Of a DNA stretch of 64,000 bases, positions 1 to 10,531 are shown piece by piece. Under the pieces are notes generated by a model. That model worked only from the letters and a program-made list of their open reading frames with translations, did no database searches and was not told the origin of the DNA. The stretch lies in the NCBI GenBank assembly GCA_028023455.1, contig JAQFVV010000568.1, positions 124,001-188,000 of the forward strand, written 5' to 3'. The translations under genes were made by a program, and so were the position numbers. Position 1 is the stretch's first letter; the number at the start of each line of letters is the position of its first letter. Source of the DNA: Epiperipatus broadwayi (lineage: Eukaryota > Onychophora > Udeonychophora > Euonychophora > Peripatidae).

Positions 1-339
1 AGTTCAAGTAAATATTCCAGTAAAATATTATCAAAAAATTATTAATTTACTTCTTAACATTGTAAAATAAAAAATTTAGTCTTGTAATTGGAAAGATATC
101 TCACACCATACAATTTCATGTTGCTATTGTGAATGTTAATTCACTGAAGCAATAACATCATAAGAAATATTCGGTAGTGTTTAATAAAAAAAACAGTTAC
201 AATATTAACCTACATGCAAAGTGACATTAGTTGTTTGTAAATGGTGCAAAATCTAATTTGTACTGACAGAGAACAATAGAAAAGAAGTAAATATTGACTT
301 TAATAAATATGTCATGCTGGGCCATGTCTATATTGATAA

Positions 340-2110
340 TAAAACCCTCTGATAATATCTGGACATTTGGTGGAATTAAATAAATACTTAAACATCAGAG
401 CACATCCAGTTCAAATGTAAAAAAATATTAACCTATATTCAGAAAGCATTGTATTTACAAAAATGGACTTTAATTAATTCTGCTTGTTACCAAACTCCAG
501 TTATTGATAAATCAAACAAAATATTAAGCCTTTCAATCGCTATGGATTATTTAAATATAATTGATCAACTTTGGTATTACATGGGCACCAAACATTTTTC
601 AATCAAAAATAATGTGTTTTTACTGGGAATAGATTATATAATACTTTAATTGATAATGTAATTATTACAACTTGTTCTGTAAAATTTAAGAAATTTGGAG
701 TTCAATTAAATTCACAGACAAATATATGAAAAACAAAGAAAATATTATTCTCAGGGCATGTAATTTTCAGCAAGAGTAAACAACAACTTCCCAAAAAAAC
801 TGCAAACATTAAAAAATGTCAATCCCAGAAACATTAAACAATTCCATGCATTTTTAGAACTGATAAATTATTGTAAAACTTTTTTGCAAACTAAGTTAAA
901 GTAACAAACCATTTGATGAATCACTAGAAAATGTGAATTAGAAATTGTTATAAATTTATAGAGAAGCTTTTATATGAATTTCAGCCATCTTAACATTTAT
1001 AAGTTCATTTTATCAATAATCTTGAAATGTAGTTAATGACTGATTCTTTAGATTGGGAAATTAGAGCAGTTGCATGTTATTCCTGTTACAGTGAAAAATA
1101 ACTTATAGCTTACACATCTAGAATCTTTTCAAAAAGTATGGGAATTTATAGCCAGATTGATAAAGAAGCTTTAATTATTATGCTTGGCTTAAAGTTATTT
1201 TACCATTATCTGTTTGTTGGCCTTTTTAATTAGTGCATAATCACAATCCATTATTAGAAATATTAGTGAGTGATCCATTTGAACCCACGTATGTTGAAAT
1301 GAAAGAACATACTATCTTCATTGTTATTATTGCCTAGCATATTAAAAATAATTATATGCTAAAACTTTCTCAAAAAATTTAGATAAAAATGAGCTACATA
1401 CTAAAAAAATTAATGAGTCAGAGGTCCTAAACAGCCATACATAAACATGGAAAAAGTTATACAACTGAGTATCAGCTGCTTGTAAATCGGATAAGAAAAG
1501 GTTAAGCTACTATGTAACTGCAGTGCCTTGGTTTGACAATGTACACTAATTGTAACAAGTTGTCAGTCAGCAAAAATTGTTTATTAATGGGATATAGATT
1601 GTTTACACCAACAAACAGTAGTAAAGATATTAAAACTATTGCATGAACAGCAACCACCAGAAATTGTGTGCAATAAAGTATTAGTATATACTTTTGTGTG
1701 GTAGGCATTTACTTGTGGATTTTGATGAAACATACAGGAAATGTACAGCATGTCAATATAATTTGGCAAAATCCAACAAAACCCTAGCAAAGACTTTACA
1801 TGAGTCATAAAGGAACTATTAAAAATGTTGTTTATATATAGAATATGAATGCTGGAGAAGCAATAATGCAACATTAATGAAATATTTTCATGTCACATAT
1901 TACCAAAAGTGATTGTTTCTGATAATAACACCAGCTTTACTGCACATGTAATTTTATTTTATTTCAAATACAATAAAATCAATCACATCTGTACATGTCT
2001 GTGTCATCCAGAACCAAATGAATTGATTTGAAAACAACATTCAACAAGTAACAAAGTTATTTAAATGAAATAATAATGTAAATATAAAAAAAGCCTTATA
2101 CACTAATATA
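340..2110 (+). pseudogene. Decayed Ty3/gypsy pol (RT, RNase H, integrase)
   Basis: A relic of an LTR-retrotransposon polyprotein, recognisable only by switching frames. Around 449-560 the translation includes INSACYQTPVIDKSNKILSL, matching the early RT motif (usually L-x-x-A-Y-x-Q-I-P-V). Near 755-900 come the LGHVI-like and FLxLINY-like segments that close Ty3/gypsy RTs. Near 1140-1260 a YSQIDKEAL-like stretch followed by an H-N-P-L-L segment fits RNase H. Near 1905-1960 the piece LPKVIVSDNNTSFTA fits the second-aspartate block of integrase, and C-H-P-E-P-N follows. No LTRs were found around it and stops are frequent. It resembles the K02A2.6-like lineage of the element at 3740-9396 but is far older. 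Family is seen from motifs; boundaries are approximate. Confidence 0.72.
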
Positions 2111-3739
2111 TTTTTGAAGGTTATATGTAAATCCTCAGCAGAATTGTTGATGGGCAGGCAATTGCAAATATTACTTGCAATGCAATGTCAAAATTAAGGA
2201 AACAATTTTAATACTGCATTAAAAACAAATATTTAATAAGTCAAAAAATCTGGGTATGTGATTTGTTAATCCAGAACTAAATATGTGGGATAATTATAAT
2301 GAAATTATTTAAAGAGATAGTAACAATGCTTGTAGAGAATGGAACAGTGTTGAAAACATATAAACTATGTTTTCTGATGACATAGAGAAGTAGAGAGTCC
2401 TGAAATAAAAGTAACTACTAAAGTGAAAACCAATCCCTGCTATGAAAGACAAGAATTAGCTGAGATTTTACTGACAAAGCAATTGAAAAAGATAAAAGCA
2501 ATTTGAACCAGAATGTATGAAATTTAATGAATTGATGGAAATTGAGCATGAAGAAAAATCCACAAAACAAACAGTAATAATATACTACAAAAATGGCACT
2601 TAGATCTCAATATCAAAGATAAAGACTGAAGGCATTGGAAGACTATAAGTAGCATGTAGTAACCAATATTTCTGAAATAAAAAGAGGGACAAAATATATG
2701 TGCTAAATTAATTAATTAAATAAATATTGATGATTAAATTTAAAGTAGGAAAAATATCTTTAAATAAATTCTTTTGTTGAAATGCTTTGTACAAAAGATT
2801 GTTAACAAGGATAATCTTATGACAAAACAACTTTAACTAATATGAATGAAAAATATTGATTAAATTTACAAAGTTGGATACAGTCTACTGAAATTGACAA
2901 AATACCTATGATTTGTATCTTCATTTCACTAGCAGAAATACTCCAGAAAAAAAAAAGAAGAAATAAACAGGATATAAACTGTAGCAAATATGAAATTTTG
3001 ATCTGTGCTTTATGTTTGAAGTGAATGTTTGGTAGTAATAATGTAAAGCATTGGTGGAAAACAGCATGTGATTTTGTTTTCCATGATCTCATTTCTAAAG
3101 GTTATCAAGATGACTATAGATGTAAACAGGTCACCCAACCTCATTATAATTATAAAAACATTATGGGCTGCACAGGCTGAAACAAAGGTCTTGAAGGAAG
3201 TAGAAAATTAATTACTATGTTATGTATTTTAGTTATTACATATTTAATATCTTGGTAAATAATACTAATTAAAAATTTACTGCTGTGTTTTACAGTAAAA
3301 GAAGAATTGTGTTATATATATATTGTGTAAATAGCGTATATATTACATTGTTATAATTATAGAGTATTTAAGTCATTGATTTGCTGTGTCTTCCATTGAT
3401 TACAAAATTTATTGAATTTAAGAATATTTTTATTAGAAAATTGGGAGCTAAGACATAAAAAGGCTACAATTGTTAATAAACAACTAGATTTATAATTATC
3501 AACAACCTTACTTATTTAAATAACTATATTTTTAAATCCCTTCAGCACTCATTTTAAATCTTGTATCAAGTTTCAACAAAAGACTTTAATATTTTACTTT
3601 AAGTTATTGCTTAAATAATTTAATATTTGCTAAGTTTAGTATAAAATGGAACTTTCTCTTTTCATACTTTTTATCTTACTTTCATTGAATTCAAATTGAA
3701 CTATTTCCTAATAGAATGGAAATAACAGTAAAACATATC
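2111..3739. other. AT-rich stretch with no recognised gene
   Basis: No reading frame here resembles a known protein. The 91-codon minus-strand frame at 2817-3092 is leucine- and phenylalanine-rich, as random AT-rich DNA would be. The downstream end of the older pol relic may lie here but cannot be recognised. Confidence 0.5.
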
Positions 3740-3744
3740 CATAT

Positions 3745-4375
3745 TATTATAGTTCTCCCTTCTCTCAGAAGTAGACTATTCCAGATGCCTCCTTATCTGA
3801 TCGGATTAAGCATTGTTTGCCACAGGCCAATAGGCTGATGTATAGATAAAAGCATAGCCAATGGTTATTGCAGGCCAATGAGTAACAATGCTTGCTGAAT
3901 CCAAAGGTTTTTAATAAGGTCAGGGATCTGGGTATAAATAGTCAGCCTTTTGTGAGAATCAAAAAACGTGTCTAACCTGAACAGACTCTTTGCATTCTCC
4001 CAGGAAACTCTGCTAACATAAATAGCAGCAAGTATTTTCATTGATAGCACTACACTATTTAGATTGACGCAGCTAGACAAGACCCACAGAGACTGGACGC
4101 TGCTAAGATCACACTCGGCTTGAGGCAAGCTGTCTTGTATAGCTGGCAGAGTCATAGACCTTACCCGTGAGGCAAGCCATAAGGTGTGGCTGGAAGTGGG
4201 AGGCAAAACCCAGAGTTTATGTTAAAATCCAATATTCAACTGGAAAAGATTCATTTGTATATATTGTATTGTATATATTTGTACATAATAAATATATTAA
4301 TTATAATACTTGTTTCAGTATTATTTTACATTATTTACTGTTAGTAGGGTCTGTATTCCAGACCAAAACACAACA
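3745..4375 (+). repeat. 5' LTR of the Ty3/gypsy element
   Basis: It aligns along its whole length with 8765-9391. The 3' copy starts TGTTATAG; here the TG has become TA. Both copies end ACAACA. A TATAAATA box lies at 3933-3940 and an AATAAA polyadenylation signal at 4287-4292, followed by a T/G-rich stretch, giving the usual U3-R-U5 order. The size, about 630 bp, is ordinary for Ty3/gypsy. Confidence 0.93.
3933..3940 (+). promoter_or_regulatory. LTR TATA box
   Basis: TATAAATA in a relatively GC-rich setting inside U3, conserved in the 3' LTR at 8953-8960. Transcription would be expected to start about 25-30 bp downstream. This is inferred from position and conservation. Confidence 0.6.
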
Positions 4376-4379
4376 GATT

Positions 4380-4397
4380 TGGCACAGTTTGCCAAAA
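4380..4397 (+). other. Putative primer binding site
   Basis: TGGCACAG starts four bases after the LTR-ending CA. A TGG start pairs with the CCA end of a tRNA, and a gap of a few bases is common in this superfamily. I did not identify the tRNA. Confidence 0.5.
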
Positions 4398-4841
4398 GAT
4401 TTTTTCCCCACGGCTGGAAAAAGAAAAAAAATTGGAAAATGTAAACATGCAAGTGTGCAATTATATAGACACTCATAAGTTACGAAGCTGTAATTACTAA
4501 ATCACACTAAAATACTGTCCAAGTGAAATACATATTTATTAAACAGTGATTCTCAAAATCACTTATTTCTTGCAAAATAAAAAGTAGAATAAGCAATAGA
4601 CATTCATTGTATTTATTAAACAGCCACTGTCAAAATTACTTATTCCTGGGAGAGAAAATAAAGTGATCACAAACACGATTGGTTGTTCATAAACCAATCA
4701 AAATTGGCCTTGCTAAAAAAGCAGAAGCTCGCCCTAGCAGAGTAAAAAATCTGTCGAACATAACCATATCGAGTGGTTACTCACAAATATATGGAACAAA
4801 TATTTTTCTCACGTGATAACAAAAAAAAAATAAAATAAAAA

Positions 4842-5700
4842 GTGGCTAATATAATTGGCTCAATGGAAGCTTTTGATCCAGGATTCCCTGAGAATTGGTC
4901 AAGCTACAAAGAGCACCTCATTTTTTGTATACAGGCAAATCAGATCAAAAAGTCTGAAATAAAATTAGCAACGCTGATAACTATAATCGGGTCACAGACA
5001 TATAATATATTAAAATTGCAAATTTTTTGTATACAGGCAAATCAGATCAAAAAGTCTGAAATAAAATTAGCACGCTGATAACTATAATCGGGTCACAGAC
5101 GTATAATATATTAAAATCGCAAATTGGGTCAAAAACACTGGCTGACTTGAATTTTGAGAAGGCGTTGGTGATTCTTACAGAATATTTCTCCCCAAAACTG
5201 CTAACAATAATGCAGAGATATTTCAATCTCTGTACCCAGGTGGAGGGAGAAAAAACTAGAGAATTCACCATGCGAATCCGGACATTGCCACTTATGTGCC
5301 AATTTAAAGAGTTTTTAAATGAAGCACTACACGATTATTTCATTTGTGGCATGAACGATCATAATTTAAGACGAAAACTATTAATGACACCAGATATAGA
5401 CTTTGAAAAGGCTGTAGCTCAAGTCACGCTGGTAGAATCTATAGTGTGTCAAGCAAAGCCATTACAAAGAAATCATACTGTTCAAAAAATTGAAGAGAAG
5501 GCTGAGTCTGATAGGCACTCAGTTAGCTCAACAACAACGAGTGTAAAGCATTGTTATAGATGCGATGAACTGATTCATGTGCAAACAGAATGTTCACCTC
5601 TCCAGACTGTGTGCTCAGTTTTGCAAACAGGTCAGTCATATAAGAGCAGCATGTCTAAACTTAAAAAGACAAACAGCCAATATGAGAATGGATAAAACCA
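4842..5700 (+). pseudogene. gag: gag of the Ty3/gypsy element, frameshifted
   Basis: Gag forms the virus-like particle that packages element RNA. The N-terminal part (4842-5078) reads FDPGFPENWSSYKEHLIFC, and the capsid-like C-terminal part (5147-5695) carries the conserved CGMNDHNLRRKLL segment. A first CCHC zinc knuckle, CYRCDELIHVQTEC, is encoded near 5555-5600 with its histidine and spacing degraded. A second one (LCAQFCKQVSHIRAAC) lies in a different frame near 5605-5655. The two halves are in different frames because of a 102-bp tandem duplication at 4921-5123 whose second copy has lost one base. The further frame change between the two knuckles is more likely an indel than a programmed shift, because it splits the nucleocapsid. 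Confidence 0.85.
4921..5123 (+). repeat. 102-bp tandem duplication inside gag
   Basis: Bases 4921-5022 are repeated at 5023-5123 with very few differences. One is a one-base deletion (CAACGCTG against CACGCTG) that shifts the frame. A clean 102-bp (34-codon) duplication would have kept the frame, so the deletion is what broke gag here. Confidence 0.9.
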
Positions 5701-6239
5701 TACCAAAAAACAACAAAGGCAACTATAAGAAAAATAAACAAGTTGCCAGTATAAATCACAATAAGGACAATCAGTCTGGATTTATACATAATATAATGAT
5801 TAATTATACACCAGTGAGAATGGAACTAGACACAGGATCTGCAGTATCTATTGTTTCAAAAAAGACTTGGGCTATCATTAATAAAAAGAATAAATATAAT
5901 CTGCATCCTAGCACTAGGACTATAACAGATTATCAGGGTAAAAAAATAAAACTCTTGGGTCAGACAAGTGTAAAAATAACTATGCCTAACAAAACTATAC
6001 ACCTACCACTGTTAGTGGCATCAGGTGATCACATCAACTTGTTAGGTCGTGGCTGGTTCAGTCACTTAGGCTTTGCAGTGTCAAAGGTGAACCAGATCAC
6101 AACATTAGCTAAATTAAAGGATGATTACCCTGAAGTGGTCAAAAAAGAGGTAGGTCTGTATCTAGGACCACCAATTCAGTTATCACTGAATAAAAAGAAC
6201 CAATCAGTTGTTGATGCAGATCACTGCCACTGGCCTTGA
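5577..6239 (+). pseudogene. Second zinc knuckle, aspartic protease and start of pol
   Basis: This 220-codon frame begins inside gag with the second zinc knuckle and continues through a retropepsin. The catalytic motif DTGSAVSIVS is at about residues 84-93, and a flap-to-helix segment ending in LLGRGWF is at about residues 154-160, the typical end of Ty3/gypsy proteases. The protease cleaves the Gag-Pol polyprotein. The linker then runs toward RT and stops at 6239, where RT continues in another frame. The catalytic aspartate and the DTGS context are intact, making this the best-preserved enzymatic part of the element. Confidence 0.85.
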
Positions 6240-7500
6240 GAGCTAATGCTGAGTTAGAGCTTGAAAGGTGGGAGGCAGAAGGGATAATAAAGCCTATATC
6301 ATACTCAGAATGGGCCACCCCAATAGTCCCAATCATCAAAGAAAATGGTGATGTGCAGATATGTGGAGATTATCAATGCACAATTAACAAAGCACTAGCA
6401 TCAAATAATTATCCACCACCATAAGTTAAGCAAATCCTATCCACACTTTCAGGTGGAAGGGTTTTTACTAAAATTGACTTGAAACATGCATATTTGCAGC
6501 TACCGGTCAATGATCAGGCAGCAAGAGCATTGTCAATAATAACTCATAAAGGCTTATTAAAAATAAACTGGTTACCTTTTGGTATATCGGTCACCCCAGC
6601 AATATTTCAGAGTCATGGATCAACTGGCTGCAAGAATACCAGGTGCCATACTGTACTTTGATGATTGCTTACTGGTGGCTCAGACTCCAGAGCTACTCTG
6701 GAGTTCCACAGAAAAACTCCTTGACAAGTTCAAAGCAGCTGGCATAAGAATAAACTTAGATAAGTGCATATTTGAAGCCAAAAAACTGGAGTTTCTGGGA
6801 TTTAGGATAGATGCAAGTGCCATTCATCCTACCCAAAAGAAAGTTATGGCAATTAAAACAGCCAAAACATCAAGTAACAAGAAAGATTTACAGTCCTTTT
6901 TAGGACTTGTAAATTACGATGAAGGGTTTTTATATCACAAAACAGAAGCAGCTGAACCACTGTACAGGCTACTAGATAAAAAAACGGTCTGGAAGTGGGA
7001 CAGCAATCATGATAATGCCTTTAAAAAATGAAAACCCTTATATCTGAGAAAGTGGTGCTGACACATTTTGACCCTGAAAGAGTGCTGGTACTGACATGAT
7101 GCTTCACCAGTAGGAACAGGTGCAGTGTTGTCCCATAAGAATGATGATGGGTCACTCTTCCCTATTGCCTTTACATCAAAGTGCCTCTCAAAGGCAGAAA
7201 AAATTATGCCCAGATTGATAGAAAGGCTCTGGCATTAATCAATGAAATTAAAAAATTCCATGACTACCTTTATGGGAGATCATTCATACTGCAAACAGAT
7301 CATAGACCCCTATTGGGTATCTTTGCAGCTGAAAAAGGAATCCCTCAGCATGCCTCACCATGTATGCTGAGGTGGTTCAACTTCTTGTCAAGATATGACT
7401 TTATGCTACATTACATTGAGGAAAAACAGATTCCTCATGTTGATGCATTAGGTCATTTGCCTGCAGAATCTGCAGACAGGCTGATTACTACAGATCAGTG
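6236..7500 (+). pseudogene. pol: Reverse transcriptase and RNase H of the Ty3/gypsy element
   Basis: RT would copy element RNA into DNA and RNase H would degrade the template. The frame starting at 6236 has the WEAEGIIKPISYSEWATPIV opening typical of Ty3/gypsy RTs and stops near 6421. The LKHAYLQLPV block follows from 6479, and the catalytic box is YFDD at 6654-6665, with phenylalanine where most relatives have L, I or V. The domain closes with EFLGFRIDASAIHPTQKK and FLGLVNYDE (6579-7031). RNase H follows: a decayed first-aspartate region around 7070-7170, then YAQIDRKALA and LQTDHRPLLGIF (7181-7501), and the HVDALGHLP linker to integrase. At least one stop and several frame changes make it non-functional. 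Confidence 0.88.
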
Positions 7501-7589
7501 AGTTAACATAATTGACTTGGGAACAAACACACCACTGAACAGTAAATTAGTGGCTGTGTGGACCACAGATGACCCTGGATTCCAATAAA

Positions 7590-8740
7590 TTGTAAAAATG
7601 GATCCAGAAGGGATGGCCAAATAAAAACCCAGAGGAGTTGCATCCAGCCTACTGGACCCGAATGTTGAAGCTCTCAATTAAAAAGGGGTGTATTATCAGG
7701 GGATCTAGAGTAGTGATCCCGCTAACTGGACAATGCCAAGTGCTTGACCTGTTGCATAAAGGGCATCTAGGGATAGTCCGGATGAAGATGCTTACAAGTG
7801 CATATGTATGGTGACCAACTTTGGACACAGAGATTAAGTCTAAAGTACACCACTGCTGATATTGCAAAATGAATCAAAACATGCCAACAAAAGATAAAAC
7901 AGTTCATTGGCCTAAACCTGAAGGCTCCTGGATGAGACTCCATGTGGACCATGCTGGCCCATGGAAAGGCAAACTACTATTAGTAGTAGTTGATTTATAT
8001 TGTAAGTGGCTGGAGGTAGTGGAAATTCCATAACTCCAGACCACTGCAACAGTAGAAGCTCTTAGAAGGCTATTTGCTACACATGGACTTCCTAAAGTGA
8101 TAGTCTCAGATAATGGCACAGCATTCACTGCAGTAGTCTTTAAAAAGTTTTGTGACAATAATGGCATTGAGCTAGTCTTCAGCCCACCATTTCATCCTGA
8201 AAGCAATTGTCAGGCTGAGAGATTGGTGCAAGAGACCAAAAAATTGCTCACAAAGATCGACATGGCAAGCTGGAACACCCATATTGCCAGAATGTTATTA
8301 TCTCAACACTCTACAGCGAGTACTGCAACCCGAAAACTCCAGCTGAACTACTGTGTAATAGAACTTTGTGAACCAACTTGTCAGCTCTGATACCTGAGCC
8401 AAATGATGAAAAACAAGAAAAGGACAAAACTATCAAATTACAAATAGGTACTAATGTTCTATGCAGAATGTATAGTGGATCCATTGAATGGATCCCAGCA
8501 GTTTTAATCCAACAAAAAAACTTCACACCATTTTAGTGGAAACAGCAGATGGATATCAACATCATCGCCATCGAGATCAGCTGAGACTGGAATATACTGA
8601 TGCAGCCACAAGGAAGGAAGCTCCAGAGACATGCAGCACAAGCAAGGAGGACCAACAAACTGAAGATGACAGGAAACCAGAAACAGCACCAAAGTGCTTT
8701 AGTCATCCTCCAGCACACCTGCATGACTATGTTCTCTAGG
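7590..8740 (+). pseudogene. pol: Integrase of the Ty3/gypsy element
   Basis: Integrase inserts the DNA copy into the host genome. The N-terminal part (7640-7880) has LLHKGHLGI followed by a C-x2-C-like pair, fitting the HHCC zinc-binding domain. The catalytic core has D1 in LHVDHAGPW (about 7940), D2 in VSDNGTAFTA (8100-8135) and E in PESNCQAERLVQE (8197-8235), so all three DDE residues remain. A stop lies just after the V-E-I-P segment near 8030, and further frame changes follow 8330. The C-terminal tail at 8488-8740 is hydrophilic; I see no clear chromodomain. It ends a few bases before the polypurine tract. Confidence 0.86.
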
Positions 8741-8752
8741 GTAAAGTTTAGC

Positions 8753-8764
8753 CAGGGGGAGGGA
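8753..8764 (+). other. Polypurine tract
   Basis: A G-rich purine run (CAGGGGGAGGGA) directly abuts the first base of the 3' LTR. This is the standard site for priming plus-strand DNA synthesis, and it supports placing the LTR boundary at 8765. Confidence 0.8.
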
Positions 8765-9391
8765 TGTTATAGTCCTCCCTTCTCTCAGAAGTAGACTATT
8801 CCAGATGCCTCCTTATCTGATCAGATTAAGCATTGTTTGCCACAGGCCAATAGGCTGATGTATAGATAAAAGTATAGCTAATGGTTATTACAGGGCAATG
8901 AGCAATGATGCTTGCTGAATCCAAAGGTTTTTAATACAGTCAGGGATCTGGGTATAAATAGTCAGCCTTTTGTGAGAATCAAAAGTGTCTAACCTGAACA
9001 GACTCTTTGCATTCTCCCATGAAACTCTGGTACCACAAATAGCAGCAAGTATTCCCAATGATAGCACTACACTATTTAGATCTACACAGCTAGGCAAGTC
9101 CTACAGAGACCAGATACTGCTAAGATCACACTTGGCTCAAGGCAAGCTGTCTTGTATAGCTGGCAGAGTCATAGACCTTACCCATGAGGCATGCCATAAG
9201 GTGTGGCTGGAAGCGGCAGGCCAAACCCAGAGTTTATATTAAAATTCCAATATTCACTTGAAAAGATTCATTTGTATATATTGTATTGTATATATTTGTA
9301 CATAATAAATATATTAATTATAATACTTGTTTCAGTATTATTTTAATTATTTACTGTTAGTAGTATCTGTAATCCAGACCAAAATACAACA
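8765..9391 (+). repeat. 3' LTR of the Ty3/gypsy element
   Basis: Direct repeat of 3745-4375, starting TGTTATAG and ending ACAACA, with the TATA box at 8953-8960 conserved. It keeps the canonical TG/CA ends and is followed by the CATAT target duplication. Differences from the 5' copy are scattered substitutions and small indels. Confidence 0.93.
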
Positions 9392-9396
9392 CATAT

Positions 9397-10531
9397 ATTA
9401 TTAATAAGTGACAGTGTTTGGATTGGAATTGAAAACTATCAATTGACCAGTTAATTGGAAATCCAAAATTTAGAGATTTAAGTCATTTTCTGTTATTTGT
9501 CATGCAATAACAAAAAGCAAGTTTATCATTAGCCAATGAAGTTTGTATATAATCTATATAATACCTTTTATTCTCTTAAAATGCTTAAGTTTTTTGTATC
9601 AATTTTACAGAATCAACAATTAAAACATTCATTATGCTCATAACTAAATTTGTTTTACATCATTTACTTTATTGCAATGGCTTCTTATATGAATATATAT
9701 TATTATTAAAATTAAATAATGGTGGGATAACTTACTTATATTTATCAATTACCCAATGTATTTTTTACTTTATCCTGTTATATTTTCCTTATCTTCATTG
9801 TGATCTTGTGAATTCTAATGTAAATGTACATGGAATCTTAGTTCAAGATATTATATTTAGAATTTTAAAAGGTAATGATTGTAAAGATAATGTTGGATTG
9901 TAATGCAAATATAAAGCTAATGATGATAAAGCAGATAAAAAAGTAAGTTCAAGGGCTGGAAAAACAGGTAAATGCAGAAAAATTAACGCAAAATTATTTG
10001 TCCTCTGTACTACATTATGATTATATTATCAATACAAATATATTGCCAAAAGCATAATGTTCTATTAATTTTGTTGGATTTTTTATAATTTTTTTCGTAA
10101 ATCATTGACTTTAAAAATATTTTACATGAATACATAATCATTTGTTATTGGTTTTGGGTTTTGATTCAAACACTTATTATTTATCAATTTAGACACTTTT
10201 GTGTAATATCGAATTTGATAAAATAACCACAATAATATCGAAGTGTAACAGGCTGTACTTGTTTGATAAATGTATATTTTAATTACAGTAGAGTAAGAAG
10301 AAAAAATAATTCTGAATATTATATAATGAAGTACTACATATGTCTGTATTATGACAATCATTTTTTATCTCATCTACTTTAGATGTTGTTTAAAAACTGT
10401 ATACATTTCAGTTGTTGATGTTCATCATATTTAATGGACTTTTGGGAATTAATAATTTTTATAGCAATTCAGAAAGCACATGTTTGTTTAAAAATTTTGT
10501 TTGTATTTATTATCAAATTGAATCTTTGGTG
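9397..10531. other. AT-rich stretch with no recognised gene
   Basis: No protein similarity or clear repeat structure. The frame at 9634-9903 (89 codons) is rich in I, L, Y and F and shows no motif. A TATCAAAT...CTTTGGTG segment at 10511-10531 may be one copy of the target duplication of the next element. Confidence 0.45.

Larger units (their letters stand above)
3740..9396 (+). mobile_element. Ty3/gypsy LTR retrotransposon, K02A2.6-like, complete but defective
   Basis: Two near-identical direct LTRs (3745-4375 and 8765-9391) bracket gag, protease, reverse transcriptase, RNase H and integrase in the Ty3/gypsy order. The 5-bp direct repeat CATAT at 3740-3744 and 9392-9396 is the expected target-site duplication. 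A TGG-starting primer binding site lies just inside the 5' LTR, and a polypurine tract ends exactly where the 3' LTR begins. The Gag has the FDPGFPENWSSY opening and the CGxND-RRKLL pattern that I associate with proteins annotated as K02A2.6-like. Several stops and frameshifts interrupt gag and pol, so this copy cannot make its own proteins. The LTRs differ by scattered substitutions, so it is not a recent insertion. Confidence 0.93.
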
